Assembly: GCA_021295835.1 (NCBI GenBank)
Contig: JAGWBP010000003.1
Coordinates: 4,676-68,675, forward strand
DNA length: 64,000 nucleotides
Origin: Gemmatimonadota bacterium
GTDB lineage: Bacteria; Gemmatimonadota; Gemmatimonadetes; Longimicrobiales; Gaopeijiaceae
Reading direction: 5' to 3'
The position numbers and the translations under genes were made by a program. Shown here in pieces: positions 29,166 to 37,692 of this stretch; within the stretch, counting starts at the first letter, position 1; each line of letters starts with the position of its first letter. The notes under the pieces were generated by a model. It had not been told where the DNA came from, searched no databases, and saw nothing but the letters and a program-made list of their open reading frames with translations.

Positions 29166-29285
29166 CGGCAGCCCCTGGACAGACCATCCACGGAGTTCGA
29201 GTGCTGCTCGCGGCCGGTCGCGCCGCGCGACATCGCGCTCGTCTCAGTTTCGATCGACCTGGGGGCCGGGCGGCGAGGGGTCGAC

Positions 29286-30122
29286 ATGGGTCCGTCGGCG
29301 CTCCGGATCGCGGGCGTCACCTCGGAGGTCGAGGCGATAGGCCACCGGGTGATCGAGTGCGGGACGATCACCGCCGGGGGATTCGAGACGGCAGTGGCGG
29401 GGCAGGGGGAACTTCCCTATCTCGACGAGATCGCCGCGGTGGTCGAGCGAATCCGGTCCGCCGTTGGGGAGGGCCTGGCACGCGGCTGTACCCCGCTCGT
29501 GCTGGGAGGCGACCACTCGATCTCGATCGGCTCGGTCGCGGCCGTCGCCCAGCACCGCCGCGCCCTGGGGGAGAGGATAGGGGTAATCTGGGTGGACGCG
29601 CACGCCGACATGAACCGACCCCACACCAGCCCGAGCGGGAACATCCACGGAATGCCGCTCGCAGTCCTCCTCGGCTACGGCGACCCGCGCCTAACGAGCC
29701 CGAACCCGTCGGTGAGGCCCGAAAACGTCAGCGTGCTGGGTGCCCGTCACTTGGATCCTGGCGAGAAGCGGCTCATCGGAAGACTCGGGGTGCGGGTCTT
29801 CACGATGACCGAGATCGACGAGGTGGGTATCGGCGCCTGCATGGACGAGGCGGTCGAGCGGGCGACGGCCGACACCGTTGGCTTCCACCTCTCGCTCGAC
29901 CTGGACGCGCTCGACCCCCGCCTCGCCCCTGGCGTGGGGACCCCGGTGAAGGGCGGCCTCACATACCGGGAGGGACACCTCGTCTGCGAGAAGGCGGCCC
30001 GCTGCGGGCGCCTCCTGAGCCTCGAGGTAGTCGAGCTTAATCCGGTGCTCGACGATCGCAACCACACGGCCCAGCTCGCCGTCGGGCTGGTTGCCTCGGC
30101 GCTGGGGCGGACCATACTGTAA
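29286..30122 (+). CDS. rocF: Arginase (ureohydrolase family), start codon uncertain
   Basis: Arginase hydrolyses arginine to ornithine and urea at a two-manganese centre. The metal-binding motifs are intact: GGDHSISIG, DAHADMNRP, SGNIHGMPLA and SLDLDALDP, and the C-terminal ELNPVLDD is typical. The first standard start in frame is ATG 29286, which gives 278 residues but omits the first conserved strand. The frame continues upstream with SVSIDLGAGRRGVD, which is clearly arginase-like, back to the TAG at 29163-29165 with no ATG, GTG or TTG. The real start may be a rare codon (for example CTG at 29175) or the sequence may carry an error. The function is secure; the N-terminus is not. Confidence 0.88.
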   Translation: MGPSALRIAGVTSEVEAIGHRVIECGTITAGGFETAVAGQGELPYLDEIAAVVERIRSAVGEGLARGCTPLVLGGDHSISIGSVAAVAQHRRALGERIGVIWVDAHADMNRPHTSPSGNIHGMPLAVLLGYGDPRLTSPNPSVRPENVSVLGARHLDPGEKRLIGRLGVRVFTMTEIDEVGIGACMDEAVERATADTVGFHLSLDLDALDPRLAPGVGTPVKGGLTYREGHLVCEKAARCGRLLSLEVVELNPVLDDRNHTAQLAVGLVASALGRTIL

Positions 30123-30149
30123 GCCCCCCACGCCGCCGCGCATCTTCCG

Positions 30150-30233
30150 CCGGGGTGGTGAAATCGGCATACACAGGGGACTTAAAATCCCCCGGGAGCA
30201 ATCCCATGCGGGTTCGAGTCCCGCCCCCGGCAC
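30150..30233 (+). tRNA. tRNA-Leu (anticodon UAA)
   Basis: A full cloverleaf can be drawn. The acceptor arm GCCGGGG pairs with CCCCGGC, the anticodon stem GGGGA/TCCCC closes the loop CTTAAAA with anticodon TAA, a long variable arm (class II tRNA) follows, and the T arm is GCGGG-TTCGAGT-CCCGC. The discriminator base is A and CCA is not encoded. Length is 84 bases. It lies 28 bases after the arginase gene and marks the left border of a gene-poor accessory stretch. Confidence 0.95.
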
Positions 30234-30562
30234 TTCTGTCCAGTGGGTCGTGCGAGCGCTCAGCGAGCCATGAGCAGCAGTTGTCAGAGAGCGCTAACGG
30301 CCACAATCGTCCACTCTCGTCCAGGGTGCTACCGGCGACCATGGCCCGCGCCGTCCACGCCACTACCTACGTCGCCGGGCTAGCCGAGTCCTCGCGCCGC
30401 GCCACCCGCGCCCTACGGGCATCGGCGGGCGGGGCCGTATGGGGCGCGCGTTACGCTTGACCGGTGCCGATTCTTCCTCCGGGGGAGGGTCGGCGCCTCT
30501 CTTTCCGGCGCACGTTCCCCTCCATTCTATGCATCGGCGGAGGCTACCGCATCGATGCGGGG
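30234..30562. other. Intergenic stretch after tRNA-Leu, no gene recognised
   Basis: These 329 bases between tRNA-Leu and the end of the next minus-strand gene contain no coding sequence I can support. Short open frames exist in several frames but show neither a ribosome-binding site nor family features. I found no convincing second copy of the tRNA 3' end that would mark an attachment site. Confidence 0.5.
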
Positions 30563-31414
30563 CTAGCGCCCCGGCGGAGGCCCCGCTTTGTTCGCCGCCC
30601 GCTGCAGCGCCTTTTCCCAGGACGGAGCCTCCTCCCGCACCCGGTCCGGGATTCCGGGCTCCCCGGTGGACGGGTGGCGGGCGTCGCGGGCGACCGCGGC
30701 CAGCTCGGGGTCCCCCAGCGCCCACGCGATCACTGCGGCATGGTCGAAGAGGGTGCCGCGCCTGTATGCCAGCATGTTGGGCTCGAGCAGCCACGGTGGC
30801 CCCCTGGCGAAGTCCGGAGCGCCCTCGAGGTGCCGGATGGCGGCCCTCCTGATCGCCTCGACGCTCTCGGGGCCGAGATACGGCCCCCACCACGCCACGG
30901 CCTCCCTCAGCGCGAACATCGCCCCATTCGCCTGGTTCGGGGTCGCCTCCGGGCTCGTGGCCAAGTCGGCCAGGCCGGGGATCACGGAGGGGCCGAAGTG
31001 CAGCAGCCCCTCCACCGCGAAGTAGTTCCCAGTGAGCGACCGCGTCAGGAAGTCGATCGTCAGCGGGTGCTTCGTGGTGATGATCGAGGCCATAAGCCCT
31101 ATGTGCCACTCCCCGTCCCCGCTCGGGTGGCCGAGCGCGACCTCGCGCTCGTACGCCGCCACCAGCGCCTCGACGAGCTCGGTCGTGGGCTCCTCGCTGG
31201 AGAGGATCCGCGGCATGCACGCCATGGCCTCGTAGACCCTGTCGGGGTCCCCGCTGAGCAGGTCCCGGGCCACGGCGGCCTGATCCGGCAGGTCCGGCTC
31301 CTGCTCTTCCAGGCATAACCAGACCGCGTGGTCCGGCTCCTGCGCCGCCGCGGCGTGCGCCGCCAGGCACCACCCGAGCGCCGTCGCCGCCATCCTCCGC
31401 ACGGTCGTTCCCAT
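30563..31414 (-). CDS. Secreted hypothetical protein, HEAT-like helical
   Basis: The 283-residue protein has a signal peptide (basic start, hydrophobic core about residues 8-20, cleavage likely after AHAAAAQ). The mature part is predicted helical, with segments resembling HEAT-type repeats (LVEALVAAYEREVALG, LTIDFLTRSLTGNYFAVEGLLHFG, IPGLADLATSPEAT). I do not recognise a named family or catalytic motif. It is monocistronic, in the opposite direction to the arginase gene, in the low-density region after tRNA-Leu. Codon usage has the strong third-position G/C bias of the genome, supporting a real gene. Confidence 0.65.
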   Translation of the reverse strand: MGTTVRRMAATALGWCLAAHAAAAQEPDHAVWLCLEEQEPDLPDQAAVARDLLSGDPDRVYEAMACMPRILSSEEPTTELVEALVAAYEREVALGHPSGDGEWHIGLMASIITTKHPLTIDFLTRSLTGNYFAVEGLLHFGPSVIPGLADLATSPEATPNQANGAMFALREAVAWWGPYLGPESVEAIRRAAIRHLEGAPDFARGPPWLLEPNMLAYRRGTLFDHAAVIAWALGDPELAAVARDARHPSTGEPGIPDRVREEAPSWEKALQRAANKAGPPPGR

Positions 31415-31698
31415 CGTCCTGTCCCTCCTAGTCTTTCAGGGGGTTCTTGAGGAAGACCTGCACGTGGACGTGGGGCCTATCTCCCAGCCGTCGTCGTCGT
31501 CCCCGCCGCCTTCCTCCCCTGTGCCCTCTCGCCTCAGGCCGCGGATCATTCCTACCATATACCATATAGGGGCATGAAGTGGTCCTACTTCGTTGGACAG
31601 TCCGAGGGCAAAGCTAAGGTGGACTCTGGCTGGTACTCGGAGCCCTCGGGAGCATTCGCTCTGGTCCGTATTCAGGATCTCCGGAGTCGTCCGGATGA

Positions 31699-31959
31699 GC
31701 GCGTCGTCCAGGGCCCCGATGCAGAGCCGACTTGGCCGACGGTGGCTTCAGCGTCGAGTGGGGCGAACCCGGCGACCTGCGACGTGCGGTGGAGCTTGAT
31801 CGCGCCTACCAGTCCCTGTCGCTCGGTCTGGTCGACGGCGTGGTGATGGCGGTGGCCGAACGGTTGGACGCTCGCGCCATTGTGACGCTTGACGTGCGGG
31901 ACTTCGGGGCGGTGAAGCTCAAGGGGTCGCCGGAGCTTTGGCCCAGGGACCTGGCGTGA
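31699..31959 (+). pseudogene. Truncated PIN-domain (VapC-like) toxin fragment
   Basis: The reading frame encodes what looks like the C-terminal half of a PIN ribonuclease: DLRRAVELDRAYQSL, LGLVDGVVMAVAERLDA and AIVTLDVRDFGAV, including the two late acidic residues of the active site. The N-terminal half with the first catalytic Asp is missing; upstream the frame is closed by a TGA at 31696-31698, and no companion piece is visible in other frames. No antitoxin gene is adjacent. An AT-rich direct repeat (ACCATAT twice, about 31552-31566) upstream might be a leftover promoter or operator. It could only be functional if it partners with another fragment, which I consider unlikely. Confidence 0.6.
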
Positions 31960-32142
31960 CCATCAACCGGTCGCCGTCGTCGCATGCCCTTTCGACCAAG
32001 CGTCCCGACCGTCCCGCTCGTGCTCCTGCTCCTTGACACCCGCAGATTCCGGCCCCACTGGTTCGAGACGGGCAGCACGGTGCCTCGGCGCTCGGGCGGC
32101 TCTATCCACGGACTACTGGAAGGGAGGCTGTGCCGCCGTTTG

Positions 32143-32775
32143 CTACCACGCTGTGGTCCACGTCACGGTGCCCGCGTGCACAAACGCGCCCAGCGAGATT
32201 GCCAGCAGCCACGGCATACCGGATTGTTCCACGGCGGCCATGGAGATGACGCCAAGGACTGCACCCAGTAATGACCCCAGCAGGGCGGTCCCAAATTCCT
32301 TCCCGAGAGTCCTTGCCGCCAGCACCGGTCCGGACACGGCGACCACCGGGGCGGACATCACCATGAGGTCGCCCTCTTTGTCTGGTCTTGGTCTATGGCC
32401 ACCTTCGAGCAGGAGGTACAGACCGGCGAAGTCCGACAGATGGGCCGCAACCGCCGTCCAGAAGAAGACCTTCGATATCGACGCTTCGTCGGTGGCCGCC
32501 TCCTGGCCTGCCTTCTGGAGCATGACCCAGCGTTCTCCTGCGGGCGGAGGCATGATTGCAACCCGTCCGGTGCGCGGGGCGATGCCGGAACCGTTGGGAT
32601 CGACGCGGTAGAACGGACTTCGCTGCGCCTCGGCGATGGCCGCGCCGAGCGCCGCAGGCGATGGGCCCCGGTCGCCGCTTCGGCTCTGCGCATGCGCGTC
32701 GCGCGGAGACACAATGAACGCCGCCGAAATGGCGTGGATCAGGGCAATTGCCGCCCTTCCCGGGATTCTGGTCAT
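32143..32775 (-). CDS. Hypothetical membrane protein with signal peptide
   Basis: The 210-residue product has an N-terminal signal-like segment (about residues 8-28, ending DAHAQ). A polar central region follows, and three hydrophobic segments lie around 105-122, 140-165 and 170-205, the last two rich in Gly, Ala and Leu. I recognise no family. Third codon positions fit the genome, supporting a real gene. It stands alone in the accessory stretch with more than 180 bases of apparent non-coding DNA on its downstream side and about 710 on its upstream side. Confidence 0.55.
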   Translation of the reverse strand: MTRIPGRAAIALIHAISAAFIVSPRDAHAQSRSGDRGPSPAALGAAIAEAQRSPFYRVDPNGSGIAPRTGRVAIMPPPAGERWVMLQKAGQEAATDEASISKVFFWTAVAAHLSDFAGLYLLLEGGHRPRPDKEGDLMVMSAPVVAVSGPVLAARTLGKEFGTALLGSLLGAVLGVISMAAVEQSGMPWLLAISLGAFVHAGTVTWTTAW

Positions 32776-33486
32776 GGCTGCTCCTGTTCTCCTGCGGAGA
32801 GGTTGCTGCTTGACCCCACCCTATGTCTTGTCACGCCTCGGGGTTTCAGAACCGTCGTCCACGCCTGGCGACGCCGGCCAGGGCTCAGGCACGATTCCGA
32901 CGTGTCCACGCTGGCGGCCGGTGTCGCCGCGACGATGCGAAGAGTACCGCCCGTCCCCGCAGAGAGTGCACTCCTCCCTCACGGTGACGGACCGGTCGCG
33001 TACGCCTGCGGCCCCTGCCCGTCCGCGGGCTTGCGACCCTGCACGGGCCCGCCGGATAGCGCGGTCGCCGCCAAGCTCCGACCCCTTCCCCGGCCCCGGC
33101 GGCCGCAGGGACGCCGAGGTGTCTCCAAGCGCCGGAAACGGGCTCGGTCCGCCCGAGAACCTACTTCTCTCGGACTCGAAACGCCTGTCTGGGGGCTTCG
33201 AAACCGCTCCGAGACACCTCGCGGGTTGCGAGAGGCCCCTCATCCCTCCGTATTCCCCCCGATACGTCAGTTCATGAATAAGGCAGGGTAAAGTCAACCC
33301 TGACTGCACGATCTGCGTTTCCCGTCGTTGGACTGGATCTTGGTAGGCCGTCGCCGCTTGGACCGCCAGCAGCCGCCGACCGACGGAACTTCGCTACGCG
33401 CGCAATCACTCTTCCGTAGAGCCCATCACGCCGGTGGAACACATGGGTTCGCAGCACAAGACGGCGGGAGGCGAACCACCGTCCGG
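32776..33486. other. Long gap without a gene; contains one copy of a dispersed sequence
   Basis: I see no gene in these 711 bases. At 33221-33282 there is a stretch that resembles 46557-46616 beside the IS110 relic: both begin GCGGGTTGCGAG, share a CCCTCC core and end with TTCATGAAT plus R-A. The rest is unassigned and has irregular codon-position composition, as expected for decayed DNA. Confidence 0.5.
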
Positions 33487-34575
33487 CTATGGCTGCTCGA
33501 TGATCCGGCGTAGCTGCACCGTTTCAACTCCGAGTTCGTCCAGCGTGAGCACCGCCACGATATCCCCGTCCACGGCCAGCACCCATAGCCTCTCCGACGC
33601 AGTCACCTGCCCGACAAGGTCGCCGTCCTGCGAGTACACGCTCCAGGCGCTGCCCCCACCCGGGACCAGGCCACCGTAGTGCGGCACCCACAACGCGTCC
33701 CCGACCGCCCGGGTCCGCCCGTAGAAGGGATAATACCGGGGCAGGTCGTCACGATCGATGCCGTCCAGGTCGGGAAGGGAATCGCGGCCCGCGCGAGTGA
33801 GCCTAGTCGGCTCGGTCGGCACGTCCGGTGGAAGTTCGTGGACAGGCTTCCCCGCGATGTCGAACGCCGGGATCGACGAATCCTTGGTGTCGACGATGTG
33901 GTACTTGTCGCCCACGACGACGACAAAGGTCTCGCGCCGATAGGGGTAGATCCTCTTGCTCTCCGGTGAGTCGTAGTACTCGTAGCCCAGGTACTTCCCG
34001 AGGGTGCCAATGAAGTTGCCGTCCGCGTCGTACCTCGCCAGCCTATGCTCGTCCCGCTGTATCTTCGGCCTGTCCGCCCAACCGAACACCGACCCGGAAA
34101 CGAGCATGGAGCCGTCGGGGAAGATCCCCTCGACCTCCGCCACGTTGTAGCCCGCCCACGGCTGGACCCGCACTGTTCGTTCCACCTCGCCCGCGCTGTC
34201 TCGAATGGTGACCCGCCTGTGCCAAGAGTCGAAGGTGTAGAGCCTGTCGCCGACGGCCTGCAGGAGATCGAGGTTGCCGTAGTCTCCCGGACCCTCACCC
34301 TTCTGGCCGACCGCACGGATCAACTGGCCGGTCGTCCGGTCGTAGAAGCGCAGCGAGTGTGTGCTCTCCTCGGCAACGATTAGGACATCACCCGTGAGTA
34401 CGGCTCCGATCACCCTGTGAAGCGGCTCGCTCGGGTCGTCGCCGATGGTAAACAGGGGTATGTTGTCGATCCGCATGTTGCTTTGCTGTGGCGGCACGCT
34501 AGCAGCGCTCAGCGCATCGCCTAGGCAGCCGATCTGCAAGGCTAAGAGCAACCCACCGGGGGAGAGTCTCAGCAT
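33487..34575 (-). CDS. Secreted 6-bladed beta-propeller protein
   Basis: The 362-residue protein starts at the ATG at 34575, which has AGAGG a few bases upstream and is followed by a hydrophobic signal segment (LRLSPGGLLLALQIGCLGDA). The repeats carry the hallmark of the 6-bladed propeller family seen in Gemmatimonadota and Bacteroidota: LRFYDRTTGQLIRAVGQKG with GEGPGDYG, then HRLARYDADGNFIGTLGK and WSVYSQDGDLVGQV. These proteins are thought to bind ligands or partners outside the cytoplasm; no enzyme activity is evident. It has no co-directional neighbour within 700 bases. A longer reading from 34695 adds unconserved residues and was rejected. Confidence 0.72.
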   Translation of the reverse strand: MLRLSPGGLLLALQIGCLGDALSAASVPPQQSNMRIDNIPLFTIGDDPSEPLHRVIGAVLTGDVLIVAEESTHSLRFYDRTTGQLIRAVGQKGEGPGDYGNLDLLQAVGDRLYTFDSWHRRVTIRDSAGEVERTVRVQPWAGYNVAEVEGIFPDGSMLVSGSVFGWADRPKIQRDEHRLARYDADGNFIGTLGKYLGYEYYDSPESKRIYPYRRETFVVVVGDKYHIVDTKDSSIPAFDIAGKPVHELPPDVPTEPTRLTRAGRDSLPDLDGIDRDDLPRYYPFYGRTRAVGDALWVPHYGGLVPGGGSAWSVYSQDGDLVGQVTASERLWVLAVDGDIVAVLTLDELGVETVQLRRIIEQP

Positions 34576-35195
34576 GGTGACCTCTTGGGCAAAGACTACA
34601 CCTTGTTGATGGGGCGGATTTGCACCGTGAGCGACAGCGGAATCATCGGGCAAACGTACGGGCGGAAGGTACACGCCCGCGAAGTGGTCCGCCATCGACG
34701 AAGCCGGGGGTCGGGCTGTATTGGGTCAAGCTGACTCGGTTCGGCGACGGATGGTTCCTGATTCGCTCCGATGCCCTCGACGTGTCGCGCGCGGTGCGGA
34801 AGCTCCGCCAGATACCGGCGGGCGAGCAGTCGGAGCGATGTGGTCAACGTGGAGGACGGCCCCGAGGCCGCAACTTCCGGCAGACATAGCCATCGCGGCA
34901 CCGGACTCGACGTGCGTGCGGAGGAGAGCTCGGCCACCGCACGGCTGATCTCGCTCTCGCTCCGCTCGGGGATCCCGATTACGGCCGTGCGCGACCGAAT
35001 CAGGTGGAGACCACGCGCAATCTGAGCGACCTGCTCTCGCAGCAGGCGAGAACCGAGCCGCCGTCGCGTCTTGCATTATCGTGATCGATCCGGTATTCGT
35101 CATACGATCATCCCATCGATCATGTAAACGTCTTACGCACCCTTCCCGGGATTCGGCCCGGGCGGCAGCCCTTCACGGCCACTCGGAAGCCTCAA
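34576..35195. other. Gene-poor stretch of decayed DNA upstream of vapBC
   Basis: No intact gene is apparent in these 620 bases. They include the short ribonucleotide-reductase-like relic described separately and, just before vapB, the likely promoter region of the toxin-antitoxin pair. AT-richer sequence around 35080-35130 (including CGATCGATCC-like words) could hold the vapBC promoter, but I cannot define it. Confidence 0.45.
34897..35010 (+). pseudogene. Relic resembling the C-terminus of B12-dependent ribonucleotide reductase
   Basis: About 36 codons read GTGLDVRAEESSATARL then ISLSLRSGIP, which looks like the C-terminal TSCPD-type region of NrdJ-class reductases (family pattern GxxGSDVxAxxExxxRLISLxLRSGI). 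Neither the upstream catalytic domain nor the usual cysteine-rich tail is present, and the surrounding reading frame is not otherwise family-like. I interpret it as a fragment left by a rearrangement. The match is by eye over a short segment, so confidence is limited. Confidence 0.4.
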
Positions 35196-35402
35196 ATGAC
35201 CGTCGTCACCCTTTCCGCCAAGTACCAGGTCGTCATCCCGCGCGACGTGCGGGCGACCCTTGGCCTGAAGCCGGGCCAGAAGCTGCGCGCCATCCCGTTC
35301 AAGGGGCGCGTCGAGCTCATCCCCCTCGAGCCCATAGAGACGGCACGGGGGTTCCTCCGGGGCATCGACACCCGGGTGCCCAGGGAAGGGGACCGCGTGT
35401 GA
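35196..35402 (+). CDS. vapB: Antitoxin VapB, AbrB/SpoVT-type
   Basis: This 68-residue protein has the swapped-hairpin DNA-binding signature of AbrB-type antitoxins: VTLSAKYQVVIPRDVRATLG, then LKPGQKLRAIPFKGRVEL. The C-terminal tail (about residues 48-68) is the probable toxin-binding part. The stop overlaps the start of the PIN toxin gene by four bases, the usual coupling in VapBC pairs. The pair probably represses its own promoter through the AbrB domain. Confidence 0.88.
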   Translation: MTVVTLSAKYQVVIPRDVRATLGLKPGQKLRAIPFKGRVELIPLEPIETARGFLRGIDTRVPREGDRV

Positions 35403-35779
35403 ACGTGGTCGATTCGTCCGCATGGCTGGAGTACTTCGCCGACGGGCCGAACGCCGGCGAGTTCGCCGGCCCGATTGCCGATGCGCAGCGGCTTGTCGTC
35501 CCCGCCGTCACCCTCTTCGAGGTCTTCAGGCGCATCCGGTCGCAGCGCAGCGTGGGCGACGCCCTCTACGCGGTGGCCCAGATGCGCCACGGCCACGTCG
35601 TCGATCTGGACGCCAGCCTTGCAGTGGCGGCGGCCGAGCTCAGCGTGGAGACTCGGCTGCCCATGGCCGACAGCATGGTTCTGGCCACCGCCCGCATCCA
35701 CGGAGCGACGCTGTGGACTCAGGATGGCGACTTCGCGGGTCTGGAGAGCGTCGAGTATCGGCGACCGGGTGGCGAGTGA
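35399..35779 (+). CDS. vapC: Toxin VapC, PIN-domain ribonuclease
   Basis: The 126-residue PIN-domain protein has the acidic catalytic residues in place: Asp in NVVDSSAWLEYF at the start, Glu in VTLFEVFRRI near residue 43, Asp in PMADSMVLATAR near 86 and Asp in WTQDGDFAGL near 106. PIN toxins of this class cut tRNA or rRNA. It begins at a GTG overlapping the vapB stop and forms a standard toxin-antitoxin module in the accessory stretch. The other PIN fragment 3.5 kb upstream is not its partner. Confidence 0.88.
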   Translation: MNVVDSSAWLEYFADGPNAGEFAGPIADAQRLVVPAVTLFEVFRRIRSQRSVGDALYAVAQMRHGHVVDLDASLAVAAAELSVETRLPMADSMVLATARIHGATLWTQDGDFAGLESVEYRRPGGE

Positions 35780-35988
35780 GATCGTTCCTGCGAACATCCG
35801 CACTCAGGCAGGAACACCTTCCAAACACCTGACCCGAAGACCAGCCGTGCCGCCGACAGGCAGGCCCGGTACGGTCTGCGCCTCGCGCTGCGGCAGCACC
35901 TGCGGGCGCGCAGCCGCGGCGGGCCGACGCCAATCACCGCGCGCTCGGCGCGAACGCCGGGAACCGGCATCCTGGCCTAACCGGCGCG

Positions 35989-37692
35989 CTACCTCCTGGT
36001 GTGGATGTGGATCACGCCATGCGCCGCTTCACTGCCATAGAGCTTCTCGGCGACCTCGCCCTTTACGACCTCGATGCGGTCGATCCGGTCGGAGCCGACA
36101 ATGTCGCGAATCACCTTCTCCACCCCGGCTTCGTCCACCCGCACGCCGTCGACGTAGACGACCGGCTTCGAGCCCGTGACGAGGAGTTCCGTGGCCTTCA
36201 CCTTCAGTTCGCGCAGGGATTGTGCCCGCAACTGTGCGGTCACGGCGAGCTCCTGGGCCTTCAGCCCGCGGGAGAGTTCCGTCGCCTTCAGCTCGCGCAT
36301 CAGTTGTACCCGCGCCTGTCTCGTCGCGACAAGCCCCTCGGCCTTGAGCCCGGCTGCAGGTTCCTCCTGCGGTACGGTCACGACGAGTTCCTCGACCTGC
36401 AGCTCAGCCACGGGTTCCTCCTGCGGTACGGTCACTACAAGCTCCTCGACCTGCAGCTCGAGTTCAGGCTCCGCGCCCTTTGTGAAGACCTCAATCACGC
36501 CTCCCGCCGCCTCCTCGCCGTACAGCCTGGCCGCAGCCGGGCCTTTGAGCACCTCGACGCGCTCGATCTCGTCGGGCTCCGCGATGCTGCCTCCGAACCA
36601 ATCGCTGGCCGACACCGGCAGATCCGTCTCGGCCCGGATGCGCACGCCGTCCACGAACAGCATCGGCTCGGGGCCAGATCCGAACGCCGTGGCCCGCAGG
36701 AACACCTCGACCCTGTCCGACCGCTCCCCGTCCGCGCCCTGCGCGGCGTCGTCCGCCATCGCCTCCTCGAACGCCTCGCGCACCTCCGTCGGCACCGGGG
36801 TATCGCACGCCACCACGACCGCCCCCACCGCCACCGTCCCCAGGAGCGCCGCACGGCCCGCATTCAGCCTTCTTCGCTTCTCGCTCATCGTCTTCAGCCT
36901 CCGTTCGAGCAGACTTCTTGGTTGACCCATGGCCGGGGCGAATCCCCAGCGCCCACGGGAACGCGATCCCGCGCCCAGGAGGACGTCGCCGTAGTCGGCG
37001 ACCCCGATTCCCGACGCCAGGACCCGTTGGTCGCAGTCCAGCTCCACGGCGGCGCGGAGCCGCCGGTACATCCACCAGATCGCCGGGCTCCAAGGGAAGG
37101 CCGCCGCGACCAGACCGCCGTACAGGAGCGCCAGGTGGTCCCCGGCCCGGGCGTGCTCCAGCTCGTGCCGGATGACGGCGTCCCTGGCGCCCGGCTCCAG
37201 CTCCGTCACCCACGAGGGAATCACCACCCTCGGCCGCGCGACGCCGACCAGCGCCGGGCCGAATCGGCGTGAGACGTAGAGGTCGGCACCGAGCACCCGC
37301 CTGCGCTCCCAGCGGCGGCGCCCCCGTGCGACAACAACCAGCACTCCGGCGAGGACGACCAGCGCCGCCAGGGATCCTGCTCCCCACGCCAGCAGGGCGA
37401 TCCTGCCGGCCGCCCTGTCCCTTGGTACGGGTACGGCGGGCACAGCGCGCCAGAGATCTCCGGCGACGGATCGGCCAGCGGGCTCAGACTCGGCGACGGC
37501 GGCCTCCTCGACCGGCGCGGCCGCCGGACTGCCCCACCCTCCGGCAACCGGAATCGCGACTCCGAGCGCCAGCGCCGCCAGCCACGCAATGCGGCGGGGC
37601 CGTCCCATCGCAGCCGCGAGCTGCTCCATAGCCAGCCCTCCCGCCGCGACAATCGCCCCGACCAGCACGGAGTACGCCATCCACGCGATCAT
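35989..37692 (-). CDS. M56 (BlaR1-type) membrane metallopeptidase fused to two TonB-plug-like modules
   Basis: The 567-residue protein starts with a BlaR1/MecR1-type M56 domain: hydrophobic segments at about 5-25, 36-50 and 99-122, the zinc motif HELEH at 176-180 and a downstream ELDCD at about 217-221. Another membrane segment is at about 281-297. Instead of a penicillin-sensor domain, the extracytoplasmic part has two plug-like modules, at about 340-404 (MLFVDGVRI, EIERVEVLKGPAAARLYG) and 508-567 (VVYVDGVRV, RIDRIEVVKGEVAEKLYG). They are joined by a repetitive linker with two copies of LQVEELVVTVPQEEP. It overlaps the blaI-like gene by four bases. By analogy it may sense an envelope signal and cleave the repressor; the ligand is unknown. 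Confidence 0.82.
   Translation of the reverse strand: MIAWMAYSVLVGAIVAAGGLAMEQLAAAMGRPRRIAWLAALALGVAIPVAGGWGSPAAAPVEEAAVAESEPAGRSVAGDLWRAVPAVPVPRDRAAGRIALLAWGAGSLAALVVLAGVLVVVARGRRRWERRRVLGADLYVSRRFGPALVGVARPRVVIPSWVTELEPGARDAVIRHELEHARAGDHLALLYGGLVAAAFPWSPAIWWMYRRLRAAVELDCDQRVLASGIGVADYGDVLLGAGSRSRGRWGFAPAMGQPRSLLERRLKTMSEKRRRLNAGRAALLGTVAVGAVVVACDTPVPTEVREAFEEAMADDAAQGADGERSDRVEVFLRATAFGSGPEPMLFVDGVRIRAETDLPVSASDWFGGSIAEPDEIERVEVLKGPAAARLYGEEAAGGVIEVFTKGAEPELELQVEELVVTVPQEEPVAELQVEELVVTVPQEEPAAGLKAEGLVATRQARVQLMRELKATELSRGLKAQELAVTAQLRAQSLRELKVKATELLVTGSKPVVYVDGVRVDEAGVEKVIRDIVGSDRIDRIEVVKGEVAEKLYGSEAAHGVIHIHTRR

Noticed and set aside
30363..31373. 336-residue minus-strand frame overlapping the HEAT-like protein
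   Set aside because: It is another frame of the same strand, rich in Arg, Gly and Ala, while the 283-residue frame has a signal peptide and normal composition.
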